Shown here piece after piece: positions 24,228 to 30,496 of a stretch of DNA of 30,496 nt. The stretch comes from Microbacteriaceae bacterium UBA1487 (GTDB taxonomy: Bacteria; Actinomycetota; Actinomycetes; Actinomycetales; Microbacteriaceae), in NCBI GenBank assembly GCA_002325245.1, contig DCRR01000005.1, positions 2,584-33,079 on the forward strand. Reading direction: 5' to 3'. The translations under genes and the position numbers were made by a program. Each line of letters begins with the position of its first letter. Positions within the stretch are counted from its first letter, which is position 1. The notes beneath the pieces were generated by a model that made no database searches, was not told the DNA's origin, and was given only the letters and a program-made list of their open reading frames with translations.

Positions 24228-24979
24228 CCAGCGAATTCAACGGCCTCGTCGCCGTCGTCACCGGCGGTGCCTCGGGCATCGGCCTCGCGACCGCGCTCGC
24301 TTTCGCCGACAAGGGCGCGCACGTGGCCGTGCTCGACCTCAAGCCCGAGACCCTGACGGATGACCGGCTCACCGGCTTCGTCGCGAACGTCGCCGACCGG
24401 GACTCGGTCAACACGGCGATCGCGGCGGTGGTCGAGACGTTCGGCGGCATCGACATCGTCGTGAACAATGCCGGCATCTCGGCGATCGGCACCGTCGAAG
24501 AGCTCTCCGATGAGGACTGGGCTCGCGTGCTCGACATCAACGTCACCGGGATGGCCCGCGTGAGCGCGGCCGCACTGCCGCACCTGCGCGCCTCGCAGAG
24601 CGCCGCGATCGTCAACCTGTGCTCGATCGGCGCGCTCAACGGGCTGCCGCAGCGCGCGCTCTACAACGCTTCGAAAGGCGCGGTGCTCTCGCTCACCTAC
24701 GCGATGGCGACCGATCACGTGCGGGAGGGCGTCCGTGTCAATGCGGTGAGCCCGGGCACCGTCGCGACCCCGTTCGTCGACAACTTCCTGAAGCAGTTCG
24801 ACGACCCGGTGAAGGAGCGCGCCGCGCTCGACGCGCGTCAGGCGACCGGCCGCATGGTCACGCCCGAGGAGGTCGCCGGAGCGGTCCTGTACCTCGCGAG
24901 CCCGCTGTCGGGCTCGACGACCGGAACCGCGCTCGAGGTCGACGGCGGCGTCACCCACCTGCGGGTTCGGCAGCAGTGA
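24224..24979 (+). CDS. SDR, probable 2-keto-3-deoxy-L-fuconate 4-dehydrogenase
   Basis: This 251-residue classical short-chain dehydrogenase probably oxidises 2-keto-3-deoxy-L-fuconate to the 2,4-diketo acid with NAD. The glycine-rich motif TGGASGIG is at 13-20, and an acidic residue at the end of strand 2 (VLDLK) favours NAD. NNAG follows. The catalytic Ser is near 134 (LCSIGA), with Tyr147 and Lys151 in YNASK. The C-terminal EVDGGVTH is a normal family end. It overlaps both neighbours by 4 bp: ATGA with the hydrolase and GTGA with the mutarotase. SDR substrates are hard to assign alone, so the function rests on its position in a full fucose set. Confidence 0.83.
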   Translation: MTSEFNGLVAVVTGGASGIGLATALAFADKGAHVAVLDLKPETLTDDRLTGFVANVADRDSVNTAIAAVVETFGGIDIVVNNAGISAIGTVEELSDEDWARVLDINVTGMARVSAAALPHLRASQSAAIVNLCSIGALNGLPQRALYNASKGAVLSLTYAMATDHVREGVRVNAVSPGTVATPFVDNFLKQFDDPVKERAALDARQATGRMVTPEEVAGAVLYLASPLSGSTTGTALEVDGGVTHLRVRQQ

Positions 24980-25299
24980 AGCGCGTCGCCCAGGTGATCG
25001 GGCTGCCGCCCGAGAACCGCGCCGAGTACGAGCGCTATCACGCCGCCGTGTGGCCGGGCGTGCTGGAGCGCCTGGCGCTCAGCAACATCCACAACTACTC
25101 GATCTACCGCCACGGCGACCTGCTGTTCTCGTACTTCGAGTACACCGGTGACGACTACGAGGCCGACATGGCCGCGATCGCCGCGGATCCGGAGACGCAG
25201 CGCTGGTGGGCGGTGCAGGAGCCGCTGCAGCGCCCGCTCGACGACCGCGCGGAGGGCGAGTGGTGGAAGGAGCTTCCTGAGGTCTTCCACACCGATTGA
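24976..25299 (+). CDS. L-fucose/L-rhamnose mutarotase family protein
   Basis: This 107-residue protein of the L-rhamnose mutarotase (RhaM) fold would speed interconversion of the alpha and beta forms of the sugar, so the dehydrogenase receives the form it uses. YERYHAAVWPGV carries Tyr18 and His22, at the positions of the RhaM active site. Tyr41 and the paired Trp near 77-78 fit the substrate site. I chose the GTG at 24976 because it overlaps the SDR stop as GTGA and gives the normal family length of about 105. It is the last gene of the operon and is followed by a strong hairpin. A longer open frame upstream is a shadow of the SDR gene. Confidence 0.88.
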   Translation: MKRVAQVIGLPPENRAEYERYHAAVWPGVLERLALSNIHNYSIYRHGDLLFSYFEYTGDDYEADMAAIAADPETQRWWAVQEPLQRPLDDRAEGEWWKELPEVFHTD

Positions 25300-25320
25300 T
25301 CGGTGCGGAGGGGAAGAAAG

Positions 25321-25363
25321 GCGAACGGGCGGCGCTGTGTGGTGGCAGCACCGCCCGTTCGGC
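25321..25363. terminator. Bidirectional hairpin between mutarotase and gnd
   Basis: CGAACGGGCGG (25322-25332) pairs perfectly with CCGCCCGTTCG (25351-25361). The inner GCTG/CAGC extends the stem after one mismatch. GTTT follows on the plus strand. It lies between the convergent stops at 25299 and 25377 and fits a terminator for both operons. Confidence 0.75.
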
Positions 25364-25376
25364 GTTTCGAGAGCTA

Positions 25377-26828
25377 CTAGTGCGCGTCGGTGGCGCTGAT
25401 CTCGCTGCGGTCGCCCGACCACAGCGTGTGGAAGGTGCCGTCCTTGTCGACGCGCTTGTAGGTGTGCGCGCCGAAGAAGTCGCGCTGACCCTGCACGAGC
25501 GCCGCCGGCAGGCGGTCGGCGCGCAGGCCGTCGTAGTACGACAGCGACGACGAGAACGCCGGCGACGGAATGCCCGCCTGCGCTGCTGCCACGACGACGC
25601 GGCGCCAGGCCTCCTGCGCACCGGTGAGCGCCTCGCGGAAGTACGGTGCGGTAAGCAGCGCCACGAGTCCCGGGTTCTCGGCGTAGGCCTCGGTGATGCG
25701 GTTCAGGAACTGCGCGCGGATGATGCAGCCGCCGCGCCAGATCTTGGCGATCTCGCCCTTCTGGATGTCCCAGCCGTACTCCTCGGCACCGGCGATGATC
25801 TCGTCGAAGCCCTGCGAGTAGGCGACGATCTTCGAGGCGTAGAGCGCGCGGCGCACGTCCTCGACGAAGGCGTCGACATCCGTCACCGTCCACTCCTCGG
25901 CCGGGCCGGGGAGGTCGGCGGCGGCGGCGCGCTGCGCGGGCTTGGAGGAGAGCGAGCGGGCGAACACGGCCTCGGCGATGCCCGAGACGGGGATGCCCAG
26001 GTCGAGCGCCGACTGCACGGTCCAGGCGCCGGTGCCCTTGGCTCCGGCCTGGTCGAGGATGACGTCGACGAGCGGCGCGCCGGTCTCGGCGTCCACCTGG
26101 CGCAGCACCTCGGCGGTGATCTCGATGAGGTAGCTCTCGAGCTCGCCGCGGTTCCACTCGGCGAAGATGTCGGCGATCTCGGCCGGGCTCTTGCCGGTGC
26201 CGCGACGGATCAGGTCGTAGGCCTCGGCGATGAGCTGCATGTCGGCGTACTCGATGCCGTTGTGGATCATCTTGACGAAGTGGCCGGCGCCGTCGGTGCC
26301 GACGTGGGTGACGCAGGGCTCGCCCTCCGCGACCGCGGCGATCGACTTGAGGATCGGGCCGAGGGTGACCCAGGCCTCGGCGGAGCCGCCGGGCATGATC
26401 GAGGGGCCGAGCAGGGCGCCCTCTTCGCCGCCGGAGATGCCGGCGCCGACGAAGTTGATGCCCGTGGCGCGGACGGCCTTCTCGCGACGGATGGTGTCGG
26501 TGAAGAGCGCGTTGCCGCCGTCGACGATGATGTCGCCCGGCTCGAACACCTTGACGAGCTCGTCGATGACGGCGTCGGTGGCGCGGCCTGCCTGCACCAT
26601 GATGATCGCGGTGCGCGGCGTGCTGAGCGACTCGGCGAAGTCGGCGTAGGTCTTCGCGGGGACGAAGCCGGCCTCGGGGTGCTCGGTGACGAGGGTCTCG
26701 GTCTTCTCGTACGACCGGTTGAATACCGCGACGGTGTTTCCTTCGCGACTGGCGAGGTTGCGGGCCAAGTTCGAGCCCATCACCGCCAATCCGATGACGC
26801 CGATGTTGGCCTTCGACTGCTCTGGCAC
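25377..26828 (-). CDS. gnd: 6-phosphogluconate dehydrogenase, decarboxylating
   Basis: This 483-residue enzyme of the oxidative pentose phosphate pathway turns 6-phosphogluconate into ribulose-5-phosphate, CO2 and NADPH. The Rossmann loop GLAVMGSNLARN starts near residue 13, and NRS after strand 2 fits NADP. The substrate site has VGAGISGGEEGA and GAGHFVKMIHNGIEYADMQ, with the catalytic Lys in the latter. KGTGAWT and the C-terminal FGAHTYKRVD follow. The length matches the long (about 480) form. The GTG at 26828 is preceded by AAAAGGAG. It lies 68 bases downstream of the GntR regulator on the same strand, in a gluconate/idonate locus, so it may be induced by gluconate as well as used in core metabolism. 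Confidence 0.97.
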   Translation of the reverse strand: MPEQSKANIGVIGLAVMGSNLARNLASREGNTVAVFNRSYEKTETLVTEHPEAGFVPAKTYADFAESLSTPRTAIIMVQAGRATDAVIDELVKVFEPGDIIVDGGNALFTDTIRREKAVRATGINFVGAGISGGEEGALLGPSIMPGGSAEAWVTLGPILKSIAAVAEGEPCVTHVGTDGAGHFVKMIHNGIEYADMQLIAEAYDLIRRGTGKSPAEIADIFAEWNRGELESYLIEITAEVLRQVDAETGAPLVDVILDQAGAKGTGAWTVQSALDLGIPVSGIAEAVFARSLSSKPAQRAAAADLPGPAEEWTVTDVDAFVEDVRRALYASKIVAYSQGFDEIIAGAEEYGWDIQKGEIAKIWRGGCIIRAQFLNRITEAYAENPGLVALLTAPYFREALTGAQEAWRRVVVAAAQAGIPSPAFSSSLSYYDGLRADRLPAALVQGQRDFFGAHTYKRVDKDGTFHTLWSGDRSEISATDAH

Positions 26829-26896
26829 GTCACTCCTTTTGTGATTCTGGGCCCGATGTGTGTCGGGAGGTCGGGGCTGCGGACAGCCGCTTCAGC

Positions 26897-27634
26897 CTAG
26901 CCCGCCTCGCGAGGGGGCTCCCCGCGAACGGGGTCACCCACCTCGAGTGCGACGAGCGAGACGTAGGTGCGGGCCCCCGCCTCGGCGGCGTGCGCATCGC
27001 TCGCCGAGATCGCGGCGGCGGTGGCGACGTGGTTCTCGAGGGTGCCCTCGGCGGGCTTCGCGGGGGTGAGCCCGAGCGCCGCGCGACCGCGCAGCACCTC
27101 TTCGACCGTGGAGGCGAGCTGGGCCAGCATGGCGTTGCCGGAGGCCTCCAGCAGCAGCCGGTGGAAGGCGACGTCGACCTCGAGATACTCGGCGCTGGCG
27201 CCGAGGCCGCGCCGGCCGAGCGCGTCCAGCTCGTCGCCGAGCTGACGGAGGCGGGCCCGGTCGTCGAAGCTCGCGCGGACCGCGGCGAGGCGCGCGGCGG
27301 TCGGCTCGATCGCCCCGCGGAGCTCGGTCAGCATCGCGAGCTGCTCCTGGCGACGCGGGCCGGCCAGATTCCAGCGGATGACCGCGGCGTCGAAGGCGTC
27401 CCATTCGGCATGCGGCAGGACCGTGATGCCGACGCGCCGACGGGAGGCCAGCATGCCGCGCGATTCGAGCACCCGCACGGCCTCGCGGATCACGGTCCGG
27501 CTGGCGCCGTGCTCGAGCTCGAGGTCGGCGAGCGTGAGAATCCGTCCCTCGGGCAGCTCGCCGGTGGCGATGCGGCGGCCGAGGGTCTCGAGCACATCGC
27601 TGTGCGATCCCCGGCCGTGTGCGGTGCCTGTCAT
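26897..27634 (-). CDS. FadR-type GntR regulator of gluconate/idonate genes
   Basis: This 245-residue GntR protein has a winged helix (GRILTLADLELEHGASRTVIREAVRVLESRGML) and an FCD domain. The domain is DVAFHRLLLEASGN with Asp and His, then His in ENHVA. The usual last metal histidine position reads TYVSL, so one ligand may be missing. It is divergent from the GntP permease and codirectional with gnd, a layout typical of gluconate regulators. In Corynebacterium glutamicum GntR1/GntR2 govern gntP, gntK and gnd, but orthology is not claimed here. The ATG at 27634 lies about 40 bases from the first ATGATCAT operator. The likely effector is gluconate or a related acid. Confidence 0.85.
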   Translation of the reverse strand: MTGTAHGRGSHSDVLETLGRRIATGELPEGRILTLADLELEHGASRTVIREAVRVLESRGMLASRRRVGITVLPHAEWDAFDAAVIRWNLAGPRRQEQLAMLTELRGAIEPTAARLAAVRASFDDRARLRQLGDELDALGRRGLGASAEYLEVDVAFHRLLLEASGNAMLAQLASTVEEVLRGRAALGLTPAKPAEGTLENHVATAAAISASDAHAAEAGARTYVSLVALEVGDPVRGEPPREAG

Positions 27635-27672
27635 CTACTCATCTTCCGTCGCCGCTGACGTCAATCAAAAAT

Positions 27673-27713
27673 ATGATCATCTAGTTGTAAAAGTATGATC
27701 ATTATGCCACAGT
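27673..27713 (+). promoter_or_regulatory. gntP promoter with twin ATGATCAT operators
   Basis: Perfect palindromes ATGATCAT lie at 27673-27680 and 27695-27702, both preceded by T, 22 bases apart (two helical turns). A -35 TTGTAA (27685-27690) and a -10 CACAGT (27708-27713) with a 17-base spacer fit around the second copy. Both sites also lie in the divergent gntR promoter region. The remaining gap 27635-27823 is unusually AT-rich near the sites and holds no gene. Confidence 0.62.
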
Positions 27714-27823
27714 GGCTCCCACTGCTCCGGGACGCGACGCCATTGTCGGCGCCGTCGAGCCGAGCACACACCCCGACGCGCGCATTCGCGCGCCGATTCC
27801 ATCAATTCAACGGAGAAGTCTCA

Positions 27824-29215
27824 ATGGAAGATTGGACACAGACCCTCGAGGTTGGTCCCTTGCTCGGCATCGCTGCCGGCGCGATCGCGCTGATCCTGGT
27901 GCTCGTCATCGTGTTCCGGGTCCACGCGTTCCTGACCCTCGTCCTCGTCTCGCTGGCGACGGCGATCGTCGCCGGAATCCCGATCGGCCAGGTCGCGAAC
28001 GTCCTGATCTCCGGGTTCGGCTCGACCCTGGGCTCCGTCGCCCTGCTGGTCGGACTCGGTGCGATGCTCGGGCGACTGGTCGAGGCCAGCGGCGGCGCCC
28101 GCATCCTCGCCGACAAGATGGTCGACGTCTTCGGCGAGAAGCGCGCCCCCTTCGCCCTCGGCATCGCCTCGCTCGTCATGGGCTTCCCGATCTTCTTCGA
28201 CGCGGGCCTGATCGTCATGCTCCCGATCGTGTTCGCGGTGGCGCGGCGCCTCGGCGGCAAGAACATGCTGCTCTACGGGATCACGGCGGCCGCCGGCTTC
28301 TCGGTGATGCACATCTTCCTGCCCCCGCACCCGGGTCCCATCACCGCCACCGAGTACTACGGCGCCGACCTCGGCATCGTGCTCATCGTCGGACTGATCA
28401 TCGCGTTCCCGCTCTGGTACGTGTCCGGCTACCTGTGGGCCAAGTTCATCAACAAGCGCATCCCGCTTCCCGTGCTCTCGCTGTTCGGCGGACCGGAGGA
28501 CGACGTCCAGCCGACGAACCCGCCGAAGGCCGGCACGGTCATCGCCCTGCTCGCCCTTCCGCTCGTGCTCATCCTGATGAACACCGGCCTGAACTCGCTG
28601 CGCTCGGTCGGCGTCGTCGACGAGACCACCTGGTGGTACCAGGCCATGTCGCTCATCGGCACCAGCTCCATCGCGCTGCTCATCGCGGTGTTCGTCGCCG
28701 CCTTCGTGCTCGGCCGCCGCCGCGGCGTCGACGGCACGGCGCTCGAGCGCATCCTCGACACGGCGCTCGGCCCGATCTGCTCGGTCGTGCTCATCACCGG
28801 CGCCGGCGGCATGTTCGGCGGCGTGCTGCGCACCTCGGGCATCGGCACCGCGCTCGCCGAGGTGCTCAGCGACATCGGCCTGCCGCTCATCGTCGCCGTC
28901 TACGTCGCCGCCGTCGTGCTGCGCGTCGCACAGGGCTCGGCCACCGTCGCGCTCGTCACCGCGGCGGGCCTGTTCGCCCCGGCGGTCATCGCGGCGGGCT
29001 TCAACCCGCTGCAGCTCGCGGCTGTCGTGATCGCGACCGCGGCGGGATCGGTCTTCGCCGGTCACGTCAACGACTCCGGCTTCTGGCTGGTCGGTCGACT
29101 GATGGGCATGGACGTCAAGACCACCCTGAAGACCTGGACGGTGCAGCAGACCATCGAATCCCTCGCCGGATTCGTGGCCGCGCTTCTGGTCTTCGCCGTG
29201 GGCTCGCTCGTCTAG
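27824..29215 (+). CDS. GntP-family gluconate/idonate permease
   Basis: This 463-residue proton-linked permease for gluconate-type sugar acids has about 12-14 membrane segments. GntP hallmarks are GLGAMLGRLVEASGGA, LVMGFPIFFDAGLIVMLP, HIFLPPHPGP near the centre of the first half, and GSVFAGHVNDSGFWLV near the C-terminus. The ATG at 27824 follows GGAGAAG and starts just before the first helix. The frame is open back to 27695, but that stretch contains the operator and promoter. It is the first gene of an operon with gluconate 5-dehydrogenase and L-idonate dehydrogenase, so idonate, gluconate or 5-ketogluconate are all likely cargo. Confidence 0.93.
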   Translation: MEDWTQTLEVGPLLGIAAGAIALILVLVIVFRVHAFLTLVLVSLATAIVAGIPIGQVANVLISGFGSTLGSVALLVGLGAMLGRLVEASGGARILADKMVDVFGEKRAPFALGIASLVMGFPIFFDAGLIVMLPIVFAVARRLGGKNMLLYGITAAAGFSVMHIFLPPHPGPITATEYYGADLGIVLIVGLIIAFPLWYVSGYLWAKFINKRIPLPVLSLFGGPEDDVQPTNPPKAGTVIALLALPLVLILMNTGLNSLRSVGVVDETTWWYQAMSLIGTSSIALLIAVFVAAFVLGRRRGVDGTALERILDTALGPICSVVLITGAGGMFGGVLRTSGIGTALAEVLSDIGLPLIVAVYVAAVVLRVAQGSATVALVTAAGLFAPAVIAAGFNPLQLAAVVIATAAGSVFAGHVNDSGFWLVGRLMGMDVKTTLKTWTVQQTIESLAGFVAALLVFAVGSLV

Positions 29216-29232
29216 CCCACACCCACCCTGTC

Positions 29233-29273
29233 GCGGCGGGAGCGTGCGATCACCACACGCCCGCTCCCGCCGC
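29233..29273 (+). terminator. Perfect 12-bp hairpin inside the gntP operon
   Basis: GCGGCGGGAGCG (29233-29244) pairs exactly with its complement at 29262-29273 around a 17-base loop. It lies between the permease stop and the next gene and has no U-tract. It may lower read-through or protect the upstream mRNA end, setting different levels for permease and dehydrogenases. Confidence 0.55.
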
Positions 29274-29302
29274 ATCCCCATTCGGCAACTCGGAGAGACA
29301 CC

Positions 29303-30070
29303 ATGACCACCTCGTTCGACCTCGGCGGCAAGCTCGCCCTTGTCACCGGATCCTCGCGCGGACTCGGGCGCGGCCTCGCGCTCGCCCTCGCTGACGCCGG
29401 AGCGCGCCTGGTCATCCACGGCCGCGACGCCAACGCGCTGCAGGAGACCGCCGACGCGATCGAGCGCAGCCAGGGCACGCGCCCCGAGCTCGTGATCTTC
29501 GACGTCACCGACGCCGCCGCGGTCGAGGCCGGCATCGCCGAGCTGGTCGAGCGCGTCGGCGTGCCCGACATCCTCGTCAACAACGCGGGACTGCAGCGTC
29601 GTGCGCCCTTCGCCGAGTTCCCGGTCGCCGACTGGGACGCGCTCGTCGCGGGCAACCTCTCCGGCGTCTTCTACGTCTCGCGCTTCGTCGCGCCCGGCAT
29701 GGTCGAGCGCGGCTCCGGCAAGATCATCAACATCGCCTCGGTGCAGTCGCAGCTCGCGCGCCAGACGATCGCCCCCTACGGCGCCACCAAGGCCGGCGTC
29801 GCCCAGCTCAGCCGCGGCATGGCCGCCGACCTGGCCCGCCACAACATCCAGGTCAACACGCTCTCGCCCGGCTACTTCGCCACCGACATGAACAAGGCGC
29901 TCGTCGAGGATCCGGAGTTCACCGCCTGGCTCGAGAACCGCACGCCCGCCCGTCGCTGGGGTCAGGTCGAGGAGCTCGCCGGGACCCTGATCTACCTCGC
30001 CTCGCCCGCGAGCGACTTCGTGAGCGGCCAGAACATCTTCGTCGACGGCGGAATGACCTCGGTCGTCTGA
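29303..30070 (+). CDS. SDR, gluconate 5-dehydrogenase (IdnO-like)
   Basis: This 255-residue classical SDR would interconvert 5-keto-D-gluconate and D-gluconate with NADP(H). TGSSRGLGRGLA is at 15-26, HGRD after strand 2 fits NADP, and NNAGLQRRAPF is the wording seen in Ga5DH proteins. The active site has Ser in IASVQSQ, Tyr159 and Lys163 in YGATK. SPGYFATDMN and FVDGGMTSVV complete the family pattern. The ribosome-binding site GGAGAG precedes the ATG. The order permease, gluconate 5-dehydrogenase, L-idonate dehydrogenase fits the E. coli L-idonate route, where this is the second enzyme. Confidence 0.87.
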   Translation: MTTSFDLGGKLALVTGSSRGLGRGLALALADAGARLVIHGRDANALQETADAIERSQGTRPELVIFDVTDAAAVEAGIAELVERVGVPDILVNNAGLQRRAPFAEFPVADWDALVAGNLSGVFYVSRFVAPGMVERGSGKIINIASVQSQLARQTIAPYGATKAGVAQLSRGMAADLARHNIQVNTLSPGYFATDMNKALVEDPEFTAWLENRTPARRWGQVEELAGTLIYLASPASDFVSGQNIFVDGGMTSVV

Positions 30071-30125
30071 CCCGAATCCCGGGCGCCCGAGCGGCGCTCC
30101 CGCACCATAACTCCAGGAGGAAGCC

Positions 30126-30496
30126 GTGAAGGCGCTCTACATCGACGGCAAGCTCGACCTCGTCGAACGCGAGGTTCCGCTGCCCGAGCCCGGCGAGGGC
30201 GAGGTGCGCATTCGCGTCCACTTCGTCGGCATCTGCGGCTCCGACCTGCACTACTACTTCGAGGGCGCGAACGGCGCGTTCGTCGTGAAAGAGCCGCTGA
30301 CGCCCGGGCACGAGCTCTCGGGTCGCGTCGACCTGGACCCGAGCGGCACCTGGGCGCCCGGCACCCCGGTGACGGTGCACCCGGCGCGCTTCGGCCAGAG
30401 CGAGGCGGGCATCGAGGATGCGCCGAACCTGTGGCCGGGCGGGTCGTACCTCGGCAGCGCCTCCACGGCGCCGCACACGCAGGGCGGCATGAGCGA
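30126..30496 (+). CDS. L-idonate 5-dehydrogenase (IdnD-like), N-terminal part; runs off window
   Basis: The first 123 residues of an MDR alcohol dehydrogenase of the L-idonate 5-dehydrogenase type are visible. It would oxidise L-idonate to 5-keto-D-gluconate. Catalytic zinc ligands are seen: Cys37 in GICGSD, and His62 and Glu63 in TPGHE. DLHYYFEGANG is typical of IdnD proteins. The stretch after VTVHPARFG, where many MDR enzymes hold four cysteines for a structural zinc, has no cysteine at all and reads on to PHTQGG. The GTG at 30126 follows a very strong AGGAGGAAG. The gap 30071-30125 shows no terminator, so it is cotranscribed with the SDR. Confidence 0.87.
   Translation, partial: MKALYIDGKLDLVEREVPLPEPGEGEVRIRVHFVGICGSDLHYYFEGANGAFVVKEPLTPGHELSGRVDLDPSGTWAPGTPVTVHPARFGQSEAGIEDAPNLWPGGSYLGSASTAPHTQGGMS

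Noticed and set aside
27821..29842. 673-codon open frame on the minus strand over gntP and the next SDR
   Set aside because: Low-complexity Glu/Asp/Arg/His-rich translation lying opposite a clear GntP permease and SDR; no ribosome site or motif.

Overview
The window is about 30.5 kb of very GC-rich DNA with strong G/C third-position codon bias, 4-bp ATGA/GTGA gene overlaps, many GTG starts and several probable leaderless promoters. Together with the housekeeping pair glmU-prs this points to a free-living actinobacterium, most likely a Microbacteriaceae (Microbacterium-like). That assignment is an inference from composition and protein style, not from a marker gene. The region is gene-dense: 31 protein genes are called, two of them cut by the window edges (1-459 and 30126-30496). 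No gene-free stretch exceeds about 190 bases. I see no tRNA, rRNA, CRISPR, transposase or phage gene.

Layout. (1) 1-5079, plus strand: a small-molecule oxidation cluster with the end of a medium-chain alcohol dehydrogenase, two alpha/beta hydrolases, an aldehyde dehydrogenase and a VAO-type FAD oxidoreductase. The substrate is unknown. (2) 5143-12351, minus strand: a glycerol-3-phosphate/glycerophosphodiester operon read from glpP (12351) leftward through three tandem GDPD-family genes, an ABC ATPase, two permeases and a binding lipoprotein. Five consecutive gene pairs overlap by 4 bp. The glpP-GDPD leader carries a terminator with a U-tract and an overlapping alternative hairpin, as expected for GlpP antitermination. 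The middle GDPD has lost its catalytic histidines. (3) 12538-18970: a GATase1-like protein, core genes glmU and prs, a small membrane protein, an APC permease and a class III CoA-transferase-like protein. (4) 19135-25299: a full non-phosphorylating L-fucose pathway (mutarotase, 1-dehydrogenase, lactonase, L-fuconate dehydratase, keto-deoxyfuconate dehydrogenase, diketo-acid hydrolase) with a FadR-type GntR regulator and a shared palindromic operator at its promoters. (5) 25377-30496: gluconate/L-idonate use, with 6-phosphogluconate dehydrogenase, a GntR regulator, a GntP-family permease, gluconate 5-dehydrogenase and the start of L-idonate 5-dehydrogenase. Twin ATGATCAT palindromes lie between regulator and permease.

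How it works together. The window is mostly a carbon-scavenging island around two core genes. Glycerophosphodiesters would enter by the Ugp-like transporter and be cut by cytosolic GDPDs, with glycerol-3-phosphate sensed by GlpP. L-fucose would be oxidised to pyruvate and lactate. L-idonate would go through 5-ketogluconate to gluconate and, after a kinase not seen here, to 6-phosphogluconate and Gnd. No fucose transporter or gluconate kinase is in the window. Most spaces between convergent genes hold a strong GC hairpin that could terminate both transcripts; the prs end is the exception.
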